A stretch of 64,000 nucleotides of DNA from Candidatus Mycoplasma haematohominis (GCF_902712995.1 NZ_CACTIB010000031.1:137552-201551), one strand, 5' to 3'; numbered from the stretch's first letter, positions 1 through 11,187 are shown. The notes: generated by a model not told the origin, from the sequence alone. Numbers and translations: made by a program.

Positions 1-1
1 T

Positions 2-373
2 GTTTGAACTTATTGTTCTTTATTAGAAGGGAAGCCAAAATTACTTACTGAATCAGATCATAAGGATAAATTAGGAGGAGCTCATAAAGATAAAGCGGTT
101 TTGGCTAAGAATGATGATAATTCCAAATTCTGAGAACTAAGGAATAAAGAATTTTTTGGTAAGGGCGAATATTCTGGAGAACACGCTACTGGATCAATAT
201 TTAAAGGTTTATATGGAAAGAAAGGTCAAGAAAAACCAGGAACTATTAAAGAAAAATGTGAAGAAGCATATGGTTCTGATAAGAACCAAGATTCTTCTTC
301 CATTCAAGCATCAGATAAGGATATAAAAATGTTCTGTTATTTGATTCCTGTTAAGGAACAACAGGGTAGTTAA
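2..373 (+). CDS. Family A anchored paralogue, 3' end only
   Basis: The 5' part lies outside the window; the frame enters at V-W-T-Y-C-S-L-L, the end of the first cysteine unit. A second unit follows: FWELRNKEFF, SIFKGLY, KCEEAY and a terminal KMFCYLIP. The closest relative in the window is the gene at 62889-63689, which also ends in KFCYLIP. TGA is read as Trp at two conserved positions (VWTYC, FWEL). No function is known; it is probably exposed on the cell surface by analogy with the anchored full-length members. Confidence 0.85.
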
Positions 374-401
374 TTAATACTTAGAAATTTATTAGAAAAG
401 C

Positions 402-1181
402 ATGAGCGCAACAGTCAAAGGAGCGGCGGCATTAGGTGCAACAGCTGTAGTAGTAGGAGGAACAGGAGTTGGAGCTAAGTTTTTGCTTGATGCACAAGAA
501 CCACACTGTGTTCGTTTAAAGAGCCCTGCAACAGGAAAATATGGAGAAGATTACAAAAGATATTTTGCAGAAAGCAATGGATCTGAAAATGATAAGTGAT
601 GGAACTGAGTATTTAAGAATAGATATGAAAAGGACACGAGAGATTCTTCCGCAAATAGACATGAACCATTAAGTAAATTTAAAAGTTTAGAGAGCGGTTC
701 TGGAGTAGATAAATCTCTTAAAAAAGTCTGCGGTGAAGCTTATGCAGATGAAAAAGCAAATGTGGTTGTAAGTAGCTCTGCTAAAACTGACAATACTAAA
801 TATTCAGAAGAAGATGTTTGAAGATATTGTTCAATTTTCGGAAATAAGCCTAAGACTTTAAGAGAGGTTAAAGCAGATGATGTATCAAGAAAAAATAATA
901 CATTTGCGAAAACTAAAGAAGATGTGCTTATAGATATTGCAGATCCCGCAAATCAAAGATTTTGAGATGAGCAAAACACTTATTTTTTTGGACTTAAAGA
1001 AACGGAATTAAATGCGGGAGAAAAATCTATTTTTAAAGCTTTATATAAGAAACAAAATAAGGGTCAAGAAGACACAATAAAAAATGTTTGCGAAGAGGCT
1101 TATAAGAAACAATCAACTGTGAGTGATGGTTCAACAACAGATGCCGAATTACTTAAATTCTGTTCTTTAAAAGGTAAATAA
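402..1181 (+). CDS. Family A two-unit anchored protein (259 aa)
   Basis: Residues 1-32 form a Gly/Ala/Val-rich hydrophobic anchor starting MSATVKGAAALGATAVVVGG, with no lipobox Cys. The body has two related units. Unit 1 has a Trp pair at residues 66-67, then SLKKVCGEAY and DVWRYCS. Unit 2 has RFWDEQNTYFFG, SIFKALY, NVCEEAY and the terminal LKFCSLKGK. Four in-frame TGA codons match Trp positions conserved in the paralogues, which fixes code 4. It lies 28 bp after the preceding gene and is probably cotranscribed. No enzymatic motif is seen; a surface role is inferred. Confidence 0.88.
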
Positions 1182-1306
1182 TCACGACTTCATTGCAGAG
1201 AACTTGAGTTTTGCTCTTTGTAAGGATCGGGATAATTTTAATTTTTTAAATATAAGTGAATTTATTGTTTAGAGTAAGTTTGTTCTTGAGCAAAGTTTAA
1301 GAAAAG

Positions 1307-1427
1307 AAAATATCAAAATCTAAATTTAAGGCGGTTGTATTTTTTTTATTTTTGATGATTTTAGTTTTACTCACCAATTAATGTGAGATGATTATTTACG
1401 TTTTTATTGATTTTCCCCTTTTAAACT
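1307..1427 (+). promoter_or_regulatory. Duplicated upstream region of the MTSIQ-type genes
   Basis: These 121 bp directly upstream of the gene at 1428 match 5101-5221, upstream of its paralogue at 5222, with few differences. Shared landmarks are a T-rich run, the string attaatgtgagatgattat and a pyrimidine stretch before ATG. The upstream DNA was therefore copied with the gene or kept under constraint. It is likely to hold the promoter, but I cannot assign -35 and -10 hexamers with confidence. Confidence 0.55.
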
Positions 1428-1877
1428 ATGACATCCATTCAATTATCTGTTGCTGCAACGGGAACAGTAGCTGTTGCGGCAGCCGCAGCTGGCACAGCTG
1501 CATATATGACATCTTCTTCTAGTTGTTTAACTATAGAACAAGCTGTAAAGGCAAGAAAGATTGTTAAGAAGTATGAAGATAGAAACGATTATTGGTTTTC
1601 AAATAATTTAGCTTCTTTAGGAAATAATGCGAGTTTTTTGATCGCAAATATTTTGGAAAATGAGTCTTGATGAAATTCTAAGTACGATTCTCAATTGAAA
1701 CCTTTGAATGGCGATGTTAACAGAGCTTCTTCAAGTCAATTTAAGCAAGTTACAAAAGGTTATGATAGGGACGACGAAAAAGCCTTGAATAAAGTGTGCG
1801 ATGCAGCTTATAAGAAGAATTTTGGAGAGATTATTACTAGCACCGAAAATGAAAAATATGCAGGAGATGTAAGATAG
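1428..1877 (+). CDS. Family A single-unit protein, TAG just before its last conserved Cys
   Basis: The anchor begins MTSIQLSVAATG, followed by a Cys in SSSSCLTIEQA, the Trp pair of ENESWWNSKYD, and LNKVCDAAYKK. At 1875-1877 an in-frame TAG follows DVR, immediately before F-C-T-N. The paralogue at 5222-5728 reads through as DVQRFCTNE. Without the TAG this frame would continue 27 codons to a second TAG at 1959-1961. As written it yields 149 aa lacking the terminal Cys, so it may be a recent pseudogene or a truncated variant. Confidence 0.8.
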
Positions 1878-2155
1878 TTTTGCACTAATGAAAGCGATGC
1901 AAATTTAATTTTTAATGAAAATCCTGCTGCTAGTCATGATAATGATTACGATAGTGATTAGTTTGTAGACAAGATTTAAAGGCATTTCCTAGTTTTTAAA
2001 AAACCAGCAAAAGATAAATTTTCAATATTAGTTTTTTCAACAAGTAGTTAAATTTATTCTTTTAAAAAAATAGTTTGTTTGCTTTTTTTGAATTCAAATT
2101 AAAAGCCAGTCAGTTCGTTTTTACTTTCTTTAAAAGTAATTTATAAGGTCAATTA

Positions 2156-2974
2156 ATGAATCCATTACAAGGAGCAGCAGCTATTGGTTCTGGAAGTGCT
2201 TTAATAGGAGGTGGTTATCTCGGATATGCGTATTTCTCTGTCAGTTACATAACTATAGCTGATTCTAGTAATCCGGATGATTATAAGAATGGTGTCGCGA
2301 AAGATGACTTTGATAAGTTTGTGCATCCTTTATTGGAGGAGAATGAGAAGTGATGAAGCAAAGTTTATGGAGTTTTAGTGAATGATAAAAAAACTAAGTC
2401 GGATACAATAAGTTCTCAATTTAGTGAAGTAACATCATCATTTCAAAAAGCAGGAACAAGCAATACACACTTAAATCAAGTATGTGAAACAGCTATTAAA
2501 GCAACAGAAATAGTTAACTCTAAATATTTAAAAAACGTATGAACTTATTGTTCTGTTAGACCAGATTTAGCAAAAGATAAAGGTAATGAGCCAACAGTCG
2601 TTACGACGTTGGAGGGAAAAACAGGCATAGAGGATTACAAATTAGGAAAAGAGGGAGATAACAAAGGTAAGTTAGCTTCTCCTGAACAAGTAAATGAAAA
2701 ATGATGAAATTGAGTTTATGAGAATAAATTCAAGCCTAGAAAAGAAAAAACAAGTAGCGATTTATCTACTGAGTTTAATTTAGTAAATGAAGGATATAGT
2801 TCGTCTTCCAACACAGCTTTAAATAAAGTTTGCGAAGAAAGATATAAAGAGGGAAAAGATAAGTTTTCTGATGAATCATCAGACTCAGAACAAAATAAAT
2901 ACAAATTAAAGAAAAATGTAGAAAGTTTTTGTACTGTTGAAGGAAAAGGAAATTTAACTATGCCAACTACTTAA
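2156..2974 (+). CDS. Family A two-unit anchored protein (272 aa)
   Basis: Begins MNPLQGAAAIGSGSALIGGG, then a Tyr-rich stretch. Unit 1 has NEKWWSKVYG, HLNQVCETAIK and NVWTYCSVRPDL. Unit 2 repeats the same type: NEKWWNWVYENKF, ALNKVCEERYK and NVESFCTVEG. Both units are of the WW type, unlike the 402 gene, whose second unit uses FW..FF. The best match is the gene at 6595-7422, to which it aligns end to end. Its stop lies 3 bp before the next ATG, which suggests an operon. Confidence 0.87.
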
Positions 2975-2977
2975 ATT

Positions 2978-3427
2978 ATGTCAACACAAGCAATAGTTGG
3001 AGCAGCTGCCGGGGCAGTATTATTAGGAGGCGGCGGAACTTTGGCTGCTTATGCAGCAGGAGCTTTTAGCAATGACACTTACTTTATTAAAGCAAAGCGA
3101 GAATTTACTGAAAAGTCATATATTGCGGAGAAAGAAGAAGAAATGAAAGGTTGGTTGACTCAGCAAAATAAAGAAACAACTTATAAGACAGATTTAAAAA
3201 ACAATATTAAGAAAATGACAGGAATATCTAAGACTGCACCTACAGAAGACAAAGTAAATAAATTACAAGGAGAAACAGCTCCTACAACTGCTGAGGCAAA
3301 AGAAATTTATGATTATGCAAAGAATTGATGCGAGTCTAAGAAGGAAACAGTTTATAAAGGAGAAGAATCTGAAGCAGAATTTGAAATTTTTAAAAAAGTT
3401 TGTTTTGTTAATAGTCCAGTAGCATAA
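2978..3427 (+). CDS. Family F short anchored protein (149 aa)
   Basis: Starts MSTQAIVGAAAGAVLLGGGG and continues TLAAYAAGAF, almost identical to the N-termini at 53682, 54226 and 55221. The rest is Lys/Glu/Thr-rich with NWCESKK near residue 118 and a terminal FEIFKKVCFVN, the family's two cysteines. One TGA encodes the Trp of NWCE. It is the only family F gene inside this family A cluster, wedged 3 bp after one gene and 6 bp before the next. Function unknown. Confidence 0.87.
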
Positions 3428-3433
3428 TTAGAA

Positions 3434-4204
3434 ATGTCTTTACCAGTAAAAGCAGCTGCAGGAGGTGGAGTTTCAGCTTTAGCGGCAGTTGGGGGTTATG
3501 GCGTAAGTACTTTGTTTGGCAAAGAGCCTATTCATATACAAAATCCTACTCCAGGGAAGTTTGGAGAAGATTTTCAATTTCATTTTATGGATGCTTCTGA
3601 TAATAGGAATGATTCTTGATGAAAAGAAAGATTTGATAAGCTTCAAGCTGAAAATGATAGTGAATTTAGTACTGAATTTAAAAAGAATGTCGTTGATAGT
3701 GTAGATAAATTGAAGACAGCATGTAATGACGCTTATTCAACAAAAACAACTAAAACTGATATGCATCCTGATACAGATGACGCAGGAACAAAAGCTAAAT
3801 ATGAAAAGGATGTTTGAACTTTCTGTTCTATTGATGGAAAGAATCCTAAAACGATAAGCGAAGCAAAAGAGGAAGGTAGAGATGAGTATAAGGATAAATC
3901 TGGAAAAGAGAAGAGCGCAATCTTCGTGTCTGTGCACGATAGAGAAAATCAAGGTTTCTGAGAAAGGCAAGCAAGAGCTTTTTATAAAAGGAAAAGCGAA
4001 GATGGAACAAAGGAAATTGAAGGTATAGGAAAAATAGCTAGCGATACTAATTTGGGCTTCAAAACTCTTTATGCAAAGTCTGAAAAGGATAGAACAGTTG
4101 AAGATTTAAAAGCAGCATGTGAAAATAGGTATAAAGATACTTTTGACAGCACAAAAGACAAAGAGACTTTAAGATTTTGTTCTTTACAAGGTAAACAGGA
4201 TTAA
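3434..4204 (+). CDS. Family A two-unit anchored protein (256 aa)
   Basis: Anchor MSLPVKAAAGGGVSALAAVGG, then a segment with IHIQNPTPGKFGEDF and FMDASDNRNDSWW. Unit 1 contains KLKTACNDAY and DVWTFCSIDGKNP. Unit 2 contains GFWERQARAFY, GFKTLYAKS, AACENRYKD and the terminal LRFCSLQGKQD. It aligns along its whole body with the gene at 62128-62886, which also ends RFCSLKGKQD, and both are followed 2 bp later by a further family A gene. That marks a duplicated two-gene block. Confidence 0.87.
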
Positions 4205-4206
4205 AG

Positions 4207-5055
4207 ATGTCAGCTTTATTTAAAGTAGGAGCAGCAGTGGGCGGATTAGCTTTGACAGTTGGAGGAGGTTTCTATGTAAAGACACTTTTGGGCGGAGAAG
4301 TTGTGTGTATTCCTTTGACTAAAGAAGAAAACTATTTCACGACTTATAGCAACAATGAGATAGGAAAAATTTATGGAGATTATTTAGTTGCTCCTTTTGG
4401 TTTAGCGACAGCAATAGAAACTAGCACTGGAGGAGGTAAGGTAGAAAATAACGAAAATTGGTGAGAACAAACTTACGCAGTTTTCAGAACAGATAATGGT
4501 AAAAGTAGTGATTTTAAGGATCAGGTTGATAGAGCTTATGAACATAAGGTAGCTCCAGCGCAAACTAAAACTAAGAAAGCTCTGAACAAAGTTTGCGAAG
4601 AAGTTTACAAGAAAGCGTCTACTGAAATAGAAATTGTTACATCAGGAATAGATAACGCAAAATCTAATTTAAGAGAGGATTTATTTAAATACTGCTCTTT
4701 CTTAGAAAAAGAGCCAATAAAAGTTGTTGAAAAAGATTATTCCGATGCAAAGAGTTATGGAAAATTACATCAAGGTAAATTAATTTCCACAAAAGACGAT
4801 TCAAATAATTTTTTCTGAAAAAAACAAAATGAATTGTTCTTTAAAGATTCAGGAGATAGATCAGGAACTGGCGCAACAGGCGATGCCCAATCTATATTCA
4901 AAAAGTTATATGTAGATAAAAATAAAAAAGATAAATGAGATGCCCTTAAAGAAGTTTGCGATCTAGCTTATTCAAAAAAAGAAAGCGATACAGAAGATAA
5001 TAACGCGCCTAAATTAGATGTATTTAAGTTCTGTTCTTTAAAAGGAAAGGAGTAA
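4207..5055 (+). CDS. Family A two-unit anchored protein (282 aa)
   Basis: Starts 2 bp after the previous stop with MSALFKVGAAVGGLALTVGGG. It carries NENWWEQTYAVF, ALNKVCEEVYKK and LFKYCSFLEKEP in unit 1, and FFWKKQNELFF, SIFKKLY, EVCDLAYSK and KFCSLKGKE in unit 2. It is the longest family A member here, owing to a longer segment between anchor and Trp pair. The neighbour arrangement matches the gene at 62889. No catalytic motif seen. Confidence 0.87.
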
Positions 5056-5100
5056 TAAAAAACGTTAACGTAGGTGATATTTCGAAAGACGAAATAACGG

Positions 5101-5221
5101 AAAACATCAAAATCTAAATTTAAGACGATTGTAATTTTTTTATTTTTGATAATTTTTGTTTTACTTGCTAATTAATGTGAGATGATTATTTGTGTTTTTC
5201 ATTTATTTTCCCCTTTAAACT
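5101..5221 (+). promoter_or_regulatory. Second copy of the MTSIQ-type upstream region
   Basis: Near-copy of 1307-1427 directly upstream of the start at 5222. It follows 45 bp of unrelated sequence after the stop at 5055. Conservation between the two copies runs right up to the start codon, which supports that start and suggests a shared transcription signal. Confidence 0.55.
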
Positions 5222-5728
5222 ATGACATCTATTCAATTATCTGTGGTAGCAACAGGAACAGTAGCCGTTGTGGCAGCCGCAGCTGGTACAGCTGCATATA
5301 TGACATCTTCCTCTAGTTGTTTAACTATAGAACAAGCGGAAAAGGCAGGAAAGATTGTTAGAAAGGATGGAGATAGCAGTGATTATTGGTTTTCAAATAA
5401 TTTAGCTTCTCTAGGAAATAACGCGAGTTTTTTGGTTGCAAGTATTTCAGAAAATGAGGGTTGATGAAATTCTAAGTACGATTCACAGTTGAAGCCTTTG
5501 AAAGGAGGCAACAATAGAGCTTCTTCAAAAGAATTTCAGAAAGTTACGAAAGGTTACGATAAGGATGACAAAGCGGCTTTAAATAAGGTTTGTGATGCGG
5601 CTTATAAGGAGAATATTGTGAAATTTACTAATAATGGAGATTCTGAAAAGAAAAAATATGCGGATGATGTGCAAAGATTTTGTACTAATGAAAAGAGTGC
5701 AAGTTTAAAGTTTGAAGCAGATTCTTAA
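5222..5728 (+). CDS. Family A single-unit protein (168 aa), intact copy
   Basis: Begins MTSIQLSVVATGTVAVVAAA and carries SSSSCLTIEQA, NEGWWNSKYD, LNKVCDAAYKE and DVQRFCTNEKS, so the terminal Cys is retained. It is the intact counterpart of the gene at 1428, with which it shares most residues. After its TAA the downstream DNA keeps a short acidic-coding resemblance (tcagagtctgaagaagat) to the other copy's tail, suggesting that the tails diverged after duplication. Confidence 0.87.
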
Positions 5729-5833
5729 TCAAATTCAGAGTCTGAAGAAGATTAATTTTTTATTTAAGATATCGATAAGAAGCTTATTTGTTTCGACGAG
5801 GTTTTTTAAGCAGAAAAGTATTGTAAGTTAAAA

Positions 5834-6595
5834 ATGTCTGTGTCAGTAAAGGCAGCTGCAGGAACTGGAGCTGTTGTATTAACAGCGGTTGGTGGTTACG
5901 GATTTAGTACTTTTTCTGCATCAGGAGAGCCTGATTGAAAACCTTTTACGGCAAATAATTTAGTTGGCAAGTATTCTGAGAAAACGAAAGCTTATTTTGT
6001 AGGAGAGAATAGTGATGCTTGATGGGATTGATCTTACAAGAATAGATGAAGCAAGGATAAAAATGAAAACAGGGCTTTACATCATAACTTTATAAGTGTA
6101 ACAAGTGGAAAAGATTTAAAGGATAAGTGTGTGGCGGTTTATGGAGAAGAGAAGGAGAATGTGACTTCAGCTTATCAAAATGGTAAATATCTAGAATTGG
6201 AGGTTTGGAGATACTGTTCTCCATTGGATACTAAACCAAAGACGATACAGGAAACGGGAGAGAGAACTTATGAAGGTTCAGTTAGTTCATATGGATGAGT
6301 CAAGAAAGAAAAATTTGTATCTGTAACTATTGAAGAAAATAATTTATTTTGAGAATTAAGAGATCAGGAGTTTTTTGGGTTAGGAAATTATTCTACGATT
6401 TTGACAGACAATAGTTTTGATCAATCTAAAGATTCTCTCTTTCATAATTTTTTTAAAAATAAAAGTTTTGAAAATAGACCAAAAATAAAAGATGTATGCG
6501 GAGATGCTTATAAAATGACAGATACCCAAGAAGCTGAAGATAAAAAAGTGCAAGTTAATACAATAATTAAATTTTGTTCTTTAGAAGGTAATTAA
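5834..6595 (+). CDS. Family A two-unit anchored protein (253 aa)
   Basis: Anchor MSVSVKAAAGTGAVVLTAVGG. Unit 1 holds DAWWDWSYKNRW and VWRYCSPLDTKP; its first Cys is in LKDKCVAVYG. Unit 2 holds LFWELRDQEFFG, LFHNFFKN, DVCGDAYK and IKFCSLEGN. It is very rich in TGA-coded Trp. Its stop overlaps the next start by 1 nt (TAATG), which indicates translational coupling with the gene at 6595. Confidence 0.87.
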
Positions 6596-7422
6596 TGGAT
6601 CCAGTAAAAGGAGCAGCCGCTTTAGGTGCTGGAGCAGTAGTTGTAGGAGGTGGTTACATGGGTTATTCTTATCTTTCTATAAGTTGTACTACTATTGATC
6701 AGTCTAAAAATAGTAGTTCTTATAACGTTGGAACTATTGGAGGAGATAACAAGAGTTTGTTTGTAGATCCTTTGTTAGATGAGAATAAGAAGTGATGAGA
6801 TAGTGTTTTTGAGGTTTTAAAGAATGATCAAACTAAAAAAGCAGACGAAATAAGCTCTGAATTTAAATTAGTAGATAAAGGATTTAAGAACGATAATTTA
6901 GCCGATACACAACATTTAAATAAAGTATGTGAAACAGCTATAAAGAAGAATACATCAGATGTTATTAACTCCAAATATCTAAAAAATATTTGAACTTACT
7001 GTTCTGTTAGACCGGATTTAGCTAAAGAAAAAGGAAATGAACCATTAGCCGAAACATTAGCTAAGAGAAATAATTCAGATATCACTGATAGTCATCTGGG
7101 ATCAAAAAACAAAGATAAGTTAGTAGCTAATGACGCAGTTAATGAGAATTGATGGAAATGGGTTTTCGAAAATAGATTGAATCCTTTAAAGACAGCAAAT
7201 GGTCAAAGCGGTAATCAACTAAGCTCTGCATTCAGTAGTGTGACTGAAGGATACAATACAGCATCATCCAATAACGCTTTAAATAAAGTTTGTGAAGATA
7301 ATTACAAGAAAGGAGTTTCTGATTTTTCTAGTACGAATAGTGATGCCAATAAATATCAACTAACCCAAGATGTTAAAAGATTCTGTACAGTAGGCGGAAA
7401 CAAAGATTTATCCTTAAGTTAA
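6595..7422 (+). CDS. Family A two-unit anchored protein (275 aa)
   Basis: Begins MDPVKGAAALGAGAVVVGGG inside the TAATG overlap. Unit 1: KKWWDSVFEVL, HLNKVCETAIKK, NIWTYCSVRPDLAK. Unit 2: NENWWKWVFENRL, ALNKVCEDNYKK, DVKRFCTVGG. It is a close paralogue of 2156-2974, so a [single-unit gene ... two-unit WW/WW gene] order occurs twice in the first 7.4 kb. It is the last gene of this family A run. Confidence 0.87.
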
Positions 7423-7589
7423 TTTCTATTTAATACCCCATTCATTTTTTCAACCCTTAAAAACACTATTTAGACCAGTAAGTTCTTTTTTGCTCTTTTA
7501 ATAACTCTATCTTTTTGAGATTTATTCTTAATAACTATTTTTCTAAAGATCATCCTTCTTAGAATGCCGCCAACTTCAATGAAAAAACC

Positions 7590-8729
7590 ATGTCTATATT
7601 CTCAACTATTGCAAAAGCTTTAACTGCTATTGGTATTGCATCTGGAGCTGCAGGAGTAGGCTCCAAAATATATCTAAAAAATGGTCATGGTTTTGGAACC
7701 ATGAGTGTTAATACTGAAACCACAAAAACTACTACTGATAGTAATCCTATTCCTGCAGTTCCAACAGAAGAACTACAAACTCCAACTAGAAGAACATACG
7801 GAACTGAATTAACTAAGAAAGATTTTTCACTAGTAACTGCAAATACAGATGAAAAAATAGTTCTGAATATTTTGATGGAGAGACTAGATCCTACTAAGGA
7901 TTCTCTAACTCATTACAAGGGAACTAAGTTTAAGGATAGTCCACAGGTTGTTTTCAAAAATAAGACATTCAACAGTAATGTTGGAACTAATAGTTACTCC
8001 CTTACTGTAGTACAAAAACCAGATACTTCAAATGTAGATCCTTGAAGACAAGCATGTGTCGTTGCTTTAGACAGAGAAGTTTCAGCACAAGTAGAAACAC
8101 AAGGCAGTGAAGAATATAAGGAACTTGCAAGATTAAGAGAATGATGTACTATTCCTACAGTTGAACATGTACTAAGAAGACATAAGTTAACACCACTTAA
8201 TGTCAATGTAAATGATAATAAAGATGAATCAGATTGGAAGGAAGTAATAGGTGGAGGTTGATTTAAGAAAGAAGGAGATAAGAATAACTGAGAAGATCAA
8301 TCATTTATTAAAGACAATGATCTAACCACTATTATTGGAGCAGAAAAAACAGGAATTAAAGATAAGAGTGAAGTTACAAAAACACATATAGATCTATTCA
8401 AGAATAGATGTAAAGCTGAATTAGAAAAAGCATTTGAAAGAAATAATTTCTATTTAACTACTCAATTTATTAATGGAGTAACTGATAGTCAGAAACCAGA
8501 AATAGATCCTTTCCAAGAAGTAGCTCTGTTCTGCATGAAGCCTATGAAAGCTTCTGACTATATCAAGTCAGCTTTACAGGGAAATGTAAAAATAACAGTA
8601 GATACACCGTCAACTGATTACTGCTATCTAAGTAGCAATGATTTTGATAATTGAACAACAAATAATCCTTTGCAAGGCAGAACATTTTGATGTGCAGTTA
8701 AGTTGCTTTATGCACAAAAGGGCAAATAA
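7590..8729 (+). CDS. Family B multi-cysteine anchored protein (379 aa)
   Basis: First of six tandem family B genes. The anchor MSIFSTIAKALTAIGIASGA ends in GVGSKIYLKNG. A Thr/Pro-rich linker follows, then the shared body: VLNILMERLDP, QACVVAL, LARLREWCTIP, GGGWFKK, KNNWEDQSF, NRCKAELEKAFERNNFYLTT, PFQEVALFCMKPMKASDYIK, YCYLSS and a terminal TFWCAVKLLY. At least six cysteines are shared across the family. I recognise no known domain. TGA encodes Trp in EWC, GGW and FWC, all invariant in the six paralogues. Confidence 0.87.
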
Positions 8730-8738
8730 AGAGAGATC

Positions 8739-9827
8739 ATGGAAGGATACAAATTTCTAATTGAAAATGCCTTTAATTTCTTTGGCATCCCATCAATTAT
8801 TTTCGGTTCATTAGGTGGCGGTGTAAAGATATATCTAGATAATTTTCATAGCACTTTAAATATTGATTCACCTTACTCAGGAACATTTAAGAAGGCTATA
8901 GAAGCGCAAGGGTATCAAGTTATCAGTTCTAGTTCCACACATGAAGAATCTAAATTTTCTTTAGTTCATGAATTAGATCCTCATCTAAATACCTTACATA
9001 GAAAAGCAAATGATTTATTTACTGGAAGTTCTGCCTTTAAGTTGGAAGTTCACACAATAGCAAAAGGTAAGGTAACTCCAGAACAGGGAAATGAAATAAG
9101 CTTCACTATTACCTGAACAAAAAATCCAACACATTCTGATACCAATCATCACAAAGAGGATTGTGTAAAAGCCTTAGATAAACCTTATGACTCTAAAAAC
9201 AAAGATGAATTCGATAAATTAGTCAAATGATGTACTGTTATTAGAAATAACGGTGATCTATTAAAGAGAAACGGATTTACTTTACTGAATACCGAAAATA
9301 CAAGTGATGATGAGATTTGGAAGAAAGTAATCTCTGGAGGTTGATTTACTAAGGGGACTCAGAAAGAGAACTATAACTATTGAGATAAACAGTCTTTCTT
9401 TAGCGCAGAGGATCTAAAAACATTGATAGGAGAGGGAACTAATATCAAAGAAATTAAATCTGAAAACGATGTTGAAACAAAACATATAGATCTTTTTAAA
9501 AAGAAATGTAAAGCAGCTTTAGAAAAATCTCCGGATATAAAAAATTTCCCCCTTTCTAAATATTTCTTATCTGGCACAACTGATCCAACTAAGGGACTTG
9601 CAGTAGACAGCTTCTTTGAAGCAGCATATTTCTGTACCACACCTATTAAAGCAGAAGATTATGTGAAGAATAATTTGAAAGCTCAAACAAGAGCATCTAG
9701 TGAATCTAAAGGATTAACTTGTTCTCTTGAGTATGTAGAAAACTATGAGTGATATACAAATCAACCTGCACAGGGTAAAGGTTTCTGATGTGGTGTACAG
9801 GTTTTATATAAAGGAAAAACCAAATAG
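8739..9827 (+). CDS. Family B protein (362 aa)
   Basis: Starts 9 bp after the previous stop, preceded by gagagatc, a plausible weak ribosome site. The N-terminus MEGYKFLIENAFNFFGIPS leads into FGSLGGGVKIYLDN; it differs from the 7590 anchor but resembles those at 9834 and 12321. Body marks: KEDCVKALDKPYD, LVKWCTVIRN, ISGGWFTK, NYWDKQSFF, KKKCKAALEK, FFEAAYFCTTPIKAEDYV and KGFWCGVQVLY. It is nearest to the 9834 gene, sharing FFEAA and the NQPAQGKGFWCGV ending. Confidence 0.87.
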
Positions 9828-9833
9828 AGGATC

Positions 9834-10979
9834 ATGATCAAAGAACATCGCTTATTGTTTTCACGCTGATTTACAGCGGTTGGGGTTCCTACACTGGTTA
9901 CTGGTTCTGTAGGTGGAGGTATAAAACTTTACTTCAGAAATTTTGATCCTAATGCAATTTATGGTCTATCTCTTTTGGATTCTGAAACAAATCAAAAGCC
10001 TAAGAAAACTTTCTTGGAGGTAATTCAAGAGAGGAAATTAACTCCTATTAGTGACCAAACTCAGTCGGCACAAATACAAACAGTATTGTTGCATAGATTA
10101 GATGCACATTTAACTTCTTTCGGAACTCAAGATAATGAATTTTTTGAAGGTAGCAAGAAAATAACTTTAGAAAAACAAGAACACAAAATTGAAGGTACAT
10201 CCATAGCAGAAACAGGAAGAGAAATTAAATTTGAATTGCAACCTTGGAAGAAGCCAAATGCAAGTAGACATAAACAAGCTTGCACGGAAGCATTAAAGAA
10301 AACCTATGATGAGAAAACAGATACTGAAAAATTAAATAAGTTAATTAAATGATGTACTGTTATAGATTCCAATAGGGAGTTATTAACTAGAAGTGGATTT
10401 AGACCTCTAGATACAACTAGTGGCAAGGATGATGATCATTGAAGAAAAATAATTGCCGGAGGTTGGTTAACTTCTAAAAAAAATGAAAACGATAATAAGA
10501 TTTATAAATATTGAGAACAGCAAGCATTCTTTGATGATGCAGCTTTAAAGCAATTATTAGGAGAGAAACTAGAACAGGAAATAAAAACAGAATCAGATGT
10601 TAAAGAAGTCCACATTAATTTAGTTAAAGAGAAATGTAAAGTTGCTTTAAATTTAGCTCCAAAGATGGATACATTCCCACTATCTACTTTCTTTCATAAG
10701 GGAATTAAAGAGCCTGATAAATCCAAATATAAAGTTGATAATTTCTTTGAAGCTGCTTTCTTCTGTGTTGAACCTATGAAAGCTGAGGACTATATTAAGA
10801 CTGTCTTGCATGCTAATGTTCGACCTGTTGATTCCAAAGATGCAGGTTCTGGAAACAGAATTTGTTCTATAGAATCTACACAAAATTACGATTGATATAC
10901 CTATCAACCTGCCGAAGGTAAAGGTTTCTGATGTGGAGTTAGGGAGTTATACGCTGGACACGGAAGCACTCATAAATAA
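9834..10979 (+). CDS. Family B protein (381 aa)
   Basis: The start at 9834 follows tagaggatc 6 bp after the previous stop; the GAGG is a fair Shine-Dalgarno match. MIKEHRLLFSRW then the hydrophobic TLVTGSVGGGIKLYFRN. Body: QACTEALKKTYD, LIKWCTVIDS, IAGGWLTSK, YKYWEQQAFF, KEKCKVALN, FFEAAFFCVEPMKAEDYIK, KGFWCGVRELY. It is the sister of 8739-9827. A 234-bp AT-rich gap follows, so this is probably the end of the first family B transcription unit. Confidence 0.87.
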
Positions 10980-11181
10980 AACTTTTTAAAAAATATTGCT
11001 TGTTTTTTTCTTTTTTTATTTATTTTTAAAGCTACTAATCATTGATAAATAGAAAAGATTTAAGGAATTTTTATAGCTTTAAAAGTATATGAATATTTAA
11101 AAATTTTTAAAAAAGTTATTAAGAAAAAATATTTTTTGCAAATTTCATAAGTTTTTATTTTTTTAGATAGATGAGGCTGCT

Positions 11182-11187
11182 TATAAT
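11182..11187 (+). promoter_or_regulatory. Candidate -10 hexamer upstream of the fourth family B gene
   Basis: A perfect TATAAT stands 27 bp upstream of the ATG at 11214, within gcttataatagcc. The DNA where a -35 would lie is a T-run and gives no clear hexamer, so the call rests on the -10 alone. The surrounding gap 10980-11213 is otherwise AT-rich sequence with poly-T runs, possibly including a terminator for the upstream genes. Confidence 0.4.

Noticed and set aside
2716..3970. Minus-strand frames opposite family A genes (e.g. 2716-2904, 3737-3970)
   Set aside because: They are shadows of Lys/Glu-rich coding sequence on the plus strand, with no homology between paralogous loci.
402..5055. 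Fragmented short frames suggesting mass pseudogenisation
   Set aside because: The breaks are TGA codons at positions conserved as Trp in paralogues; with code 4 the frames are continuous and end at TAA or TAG.
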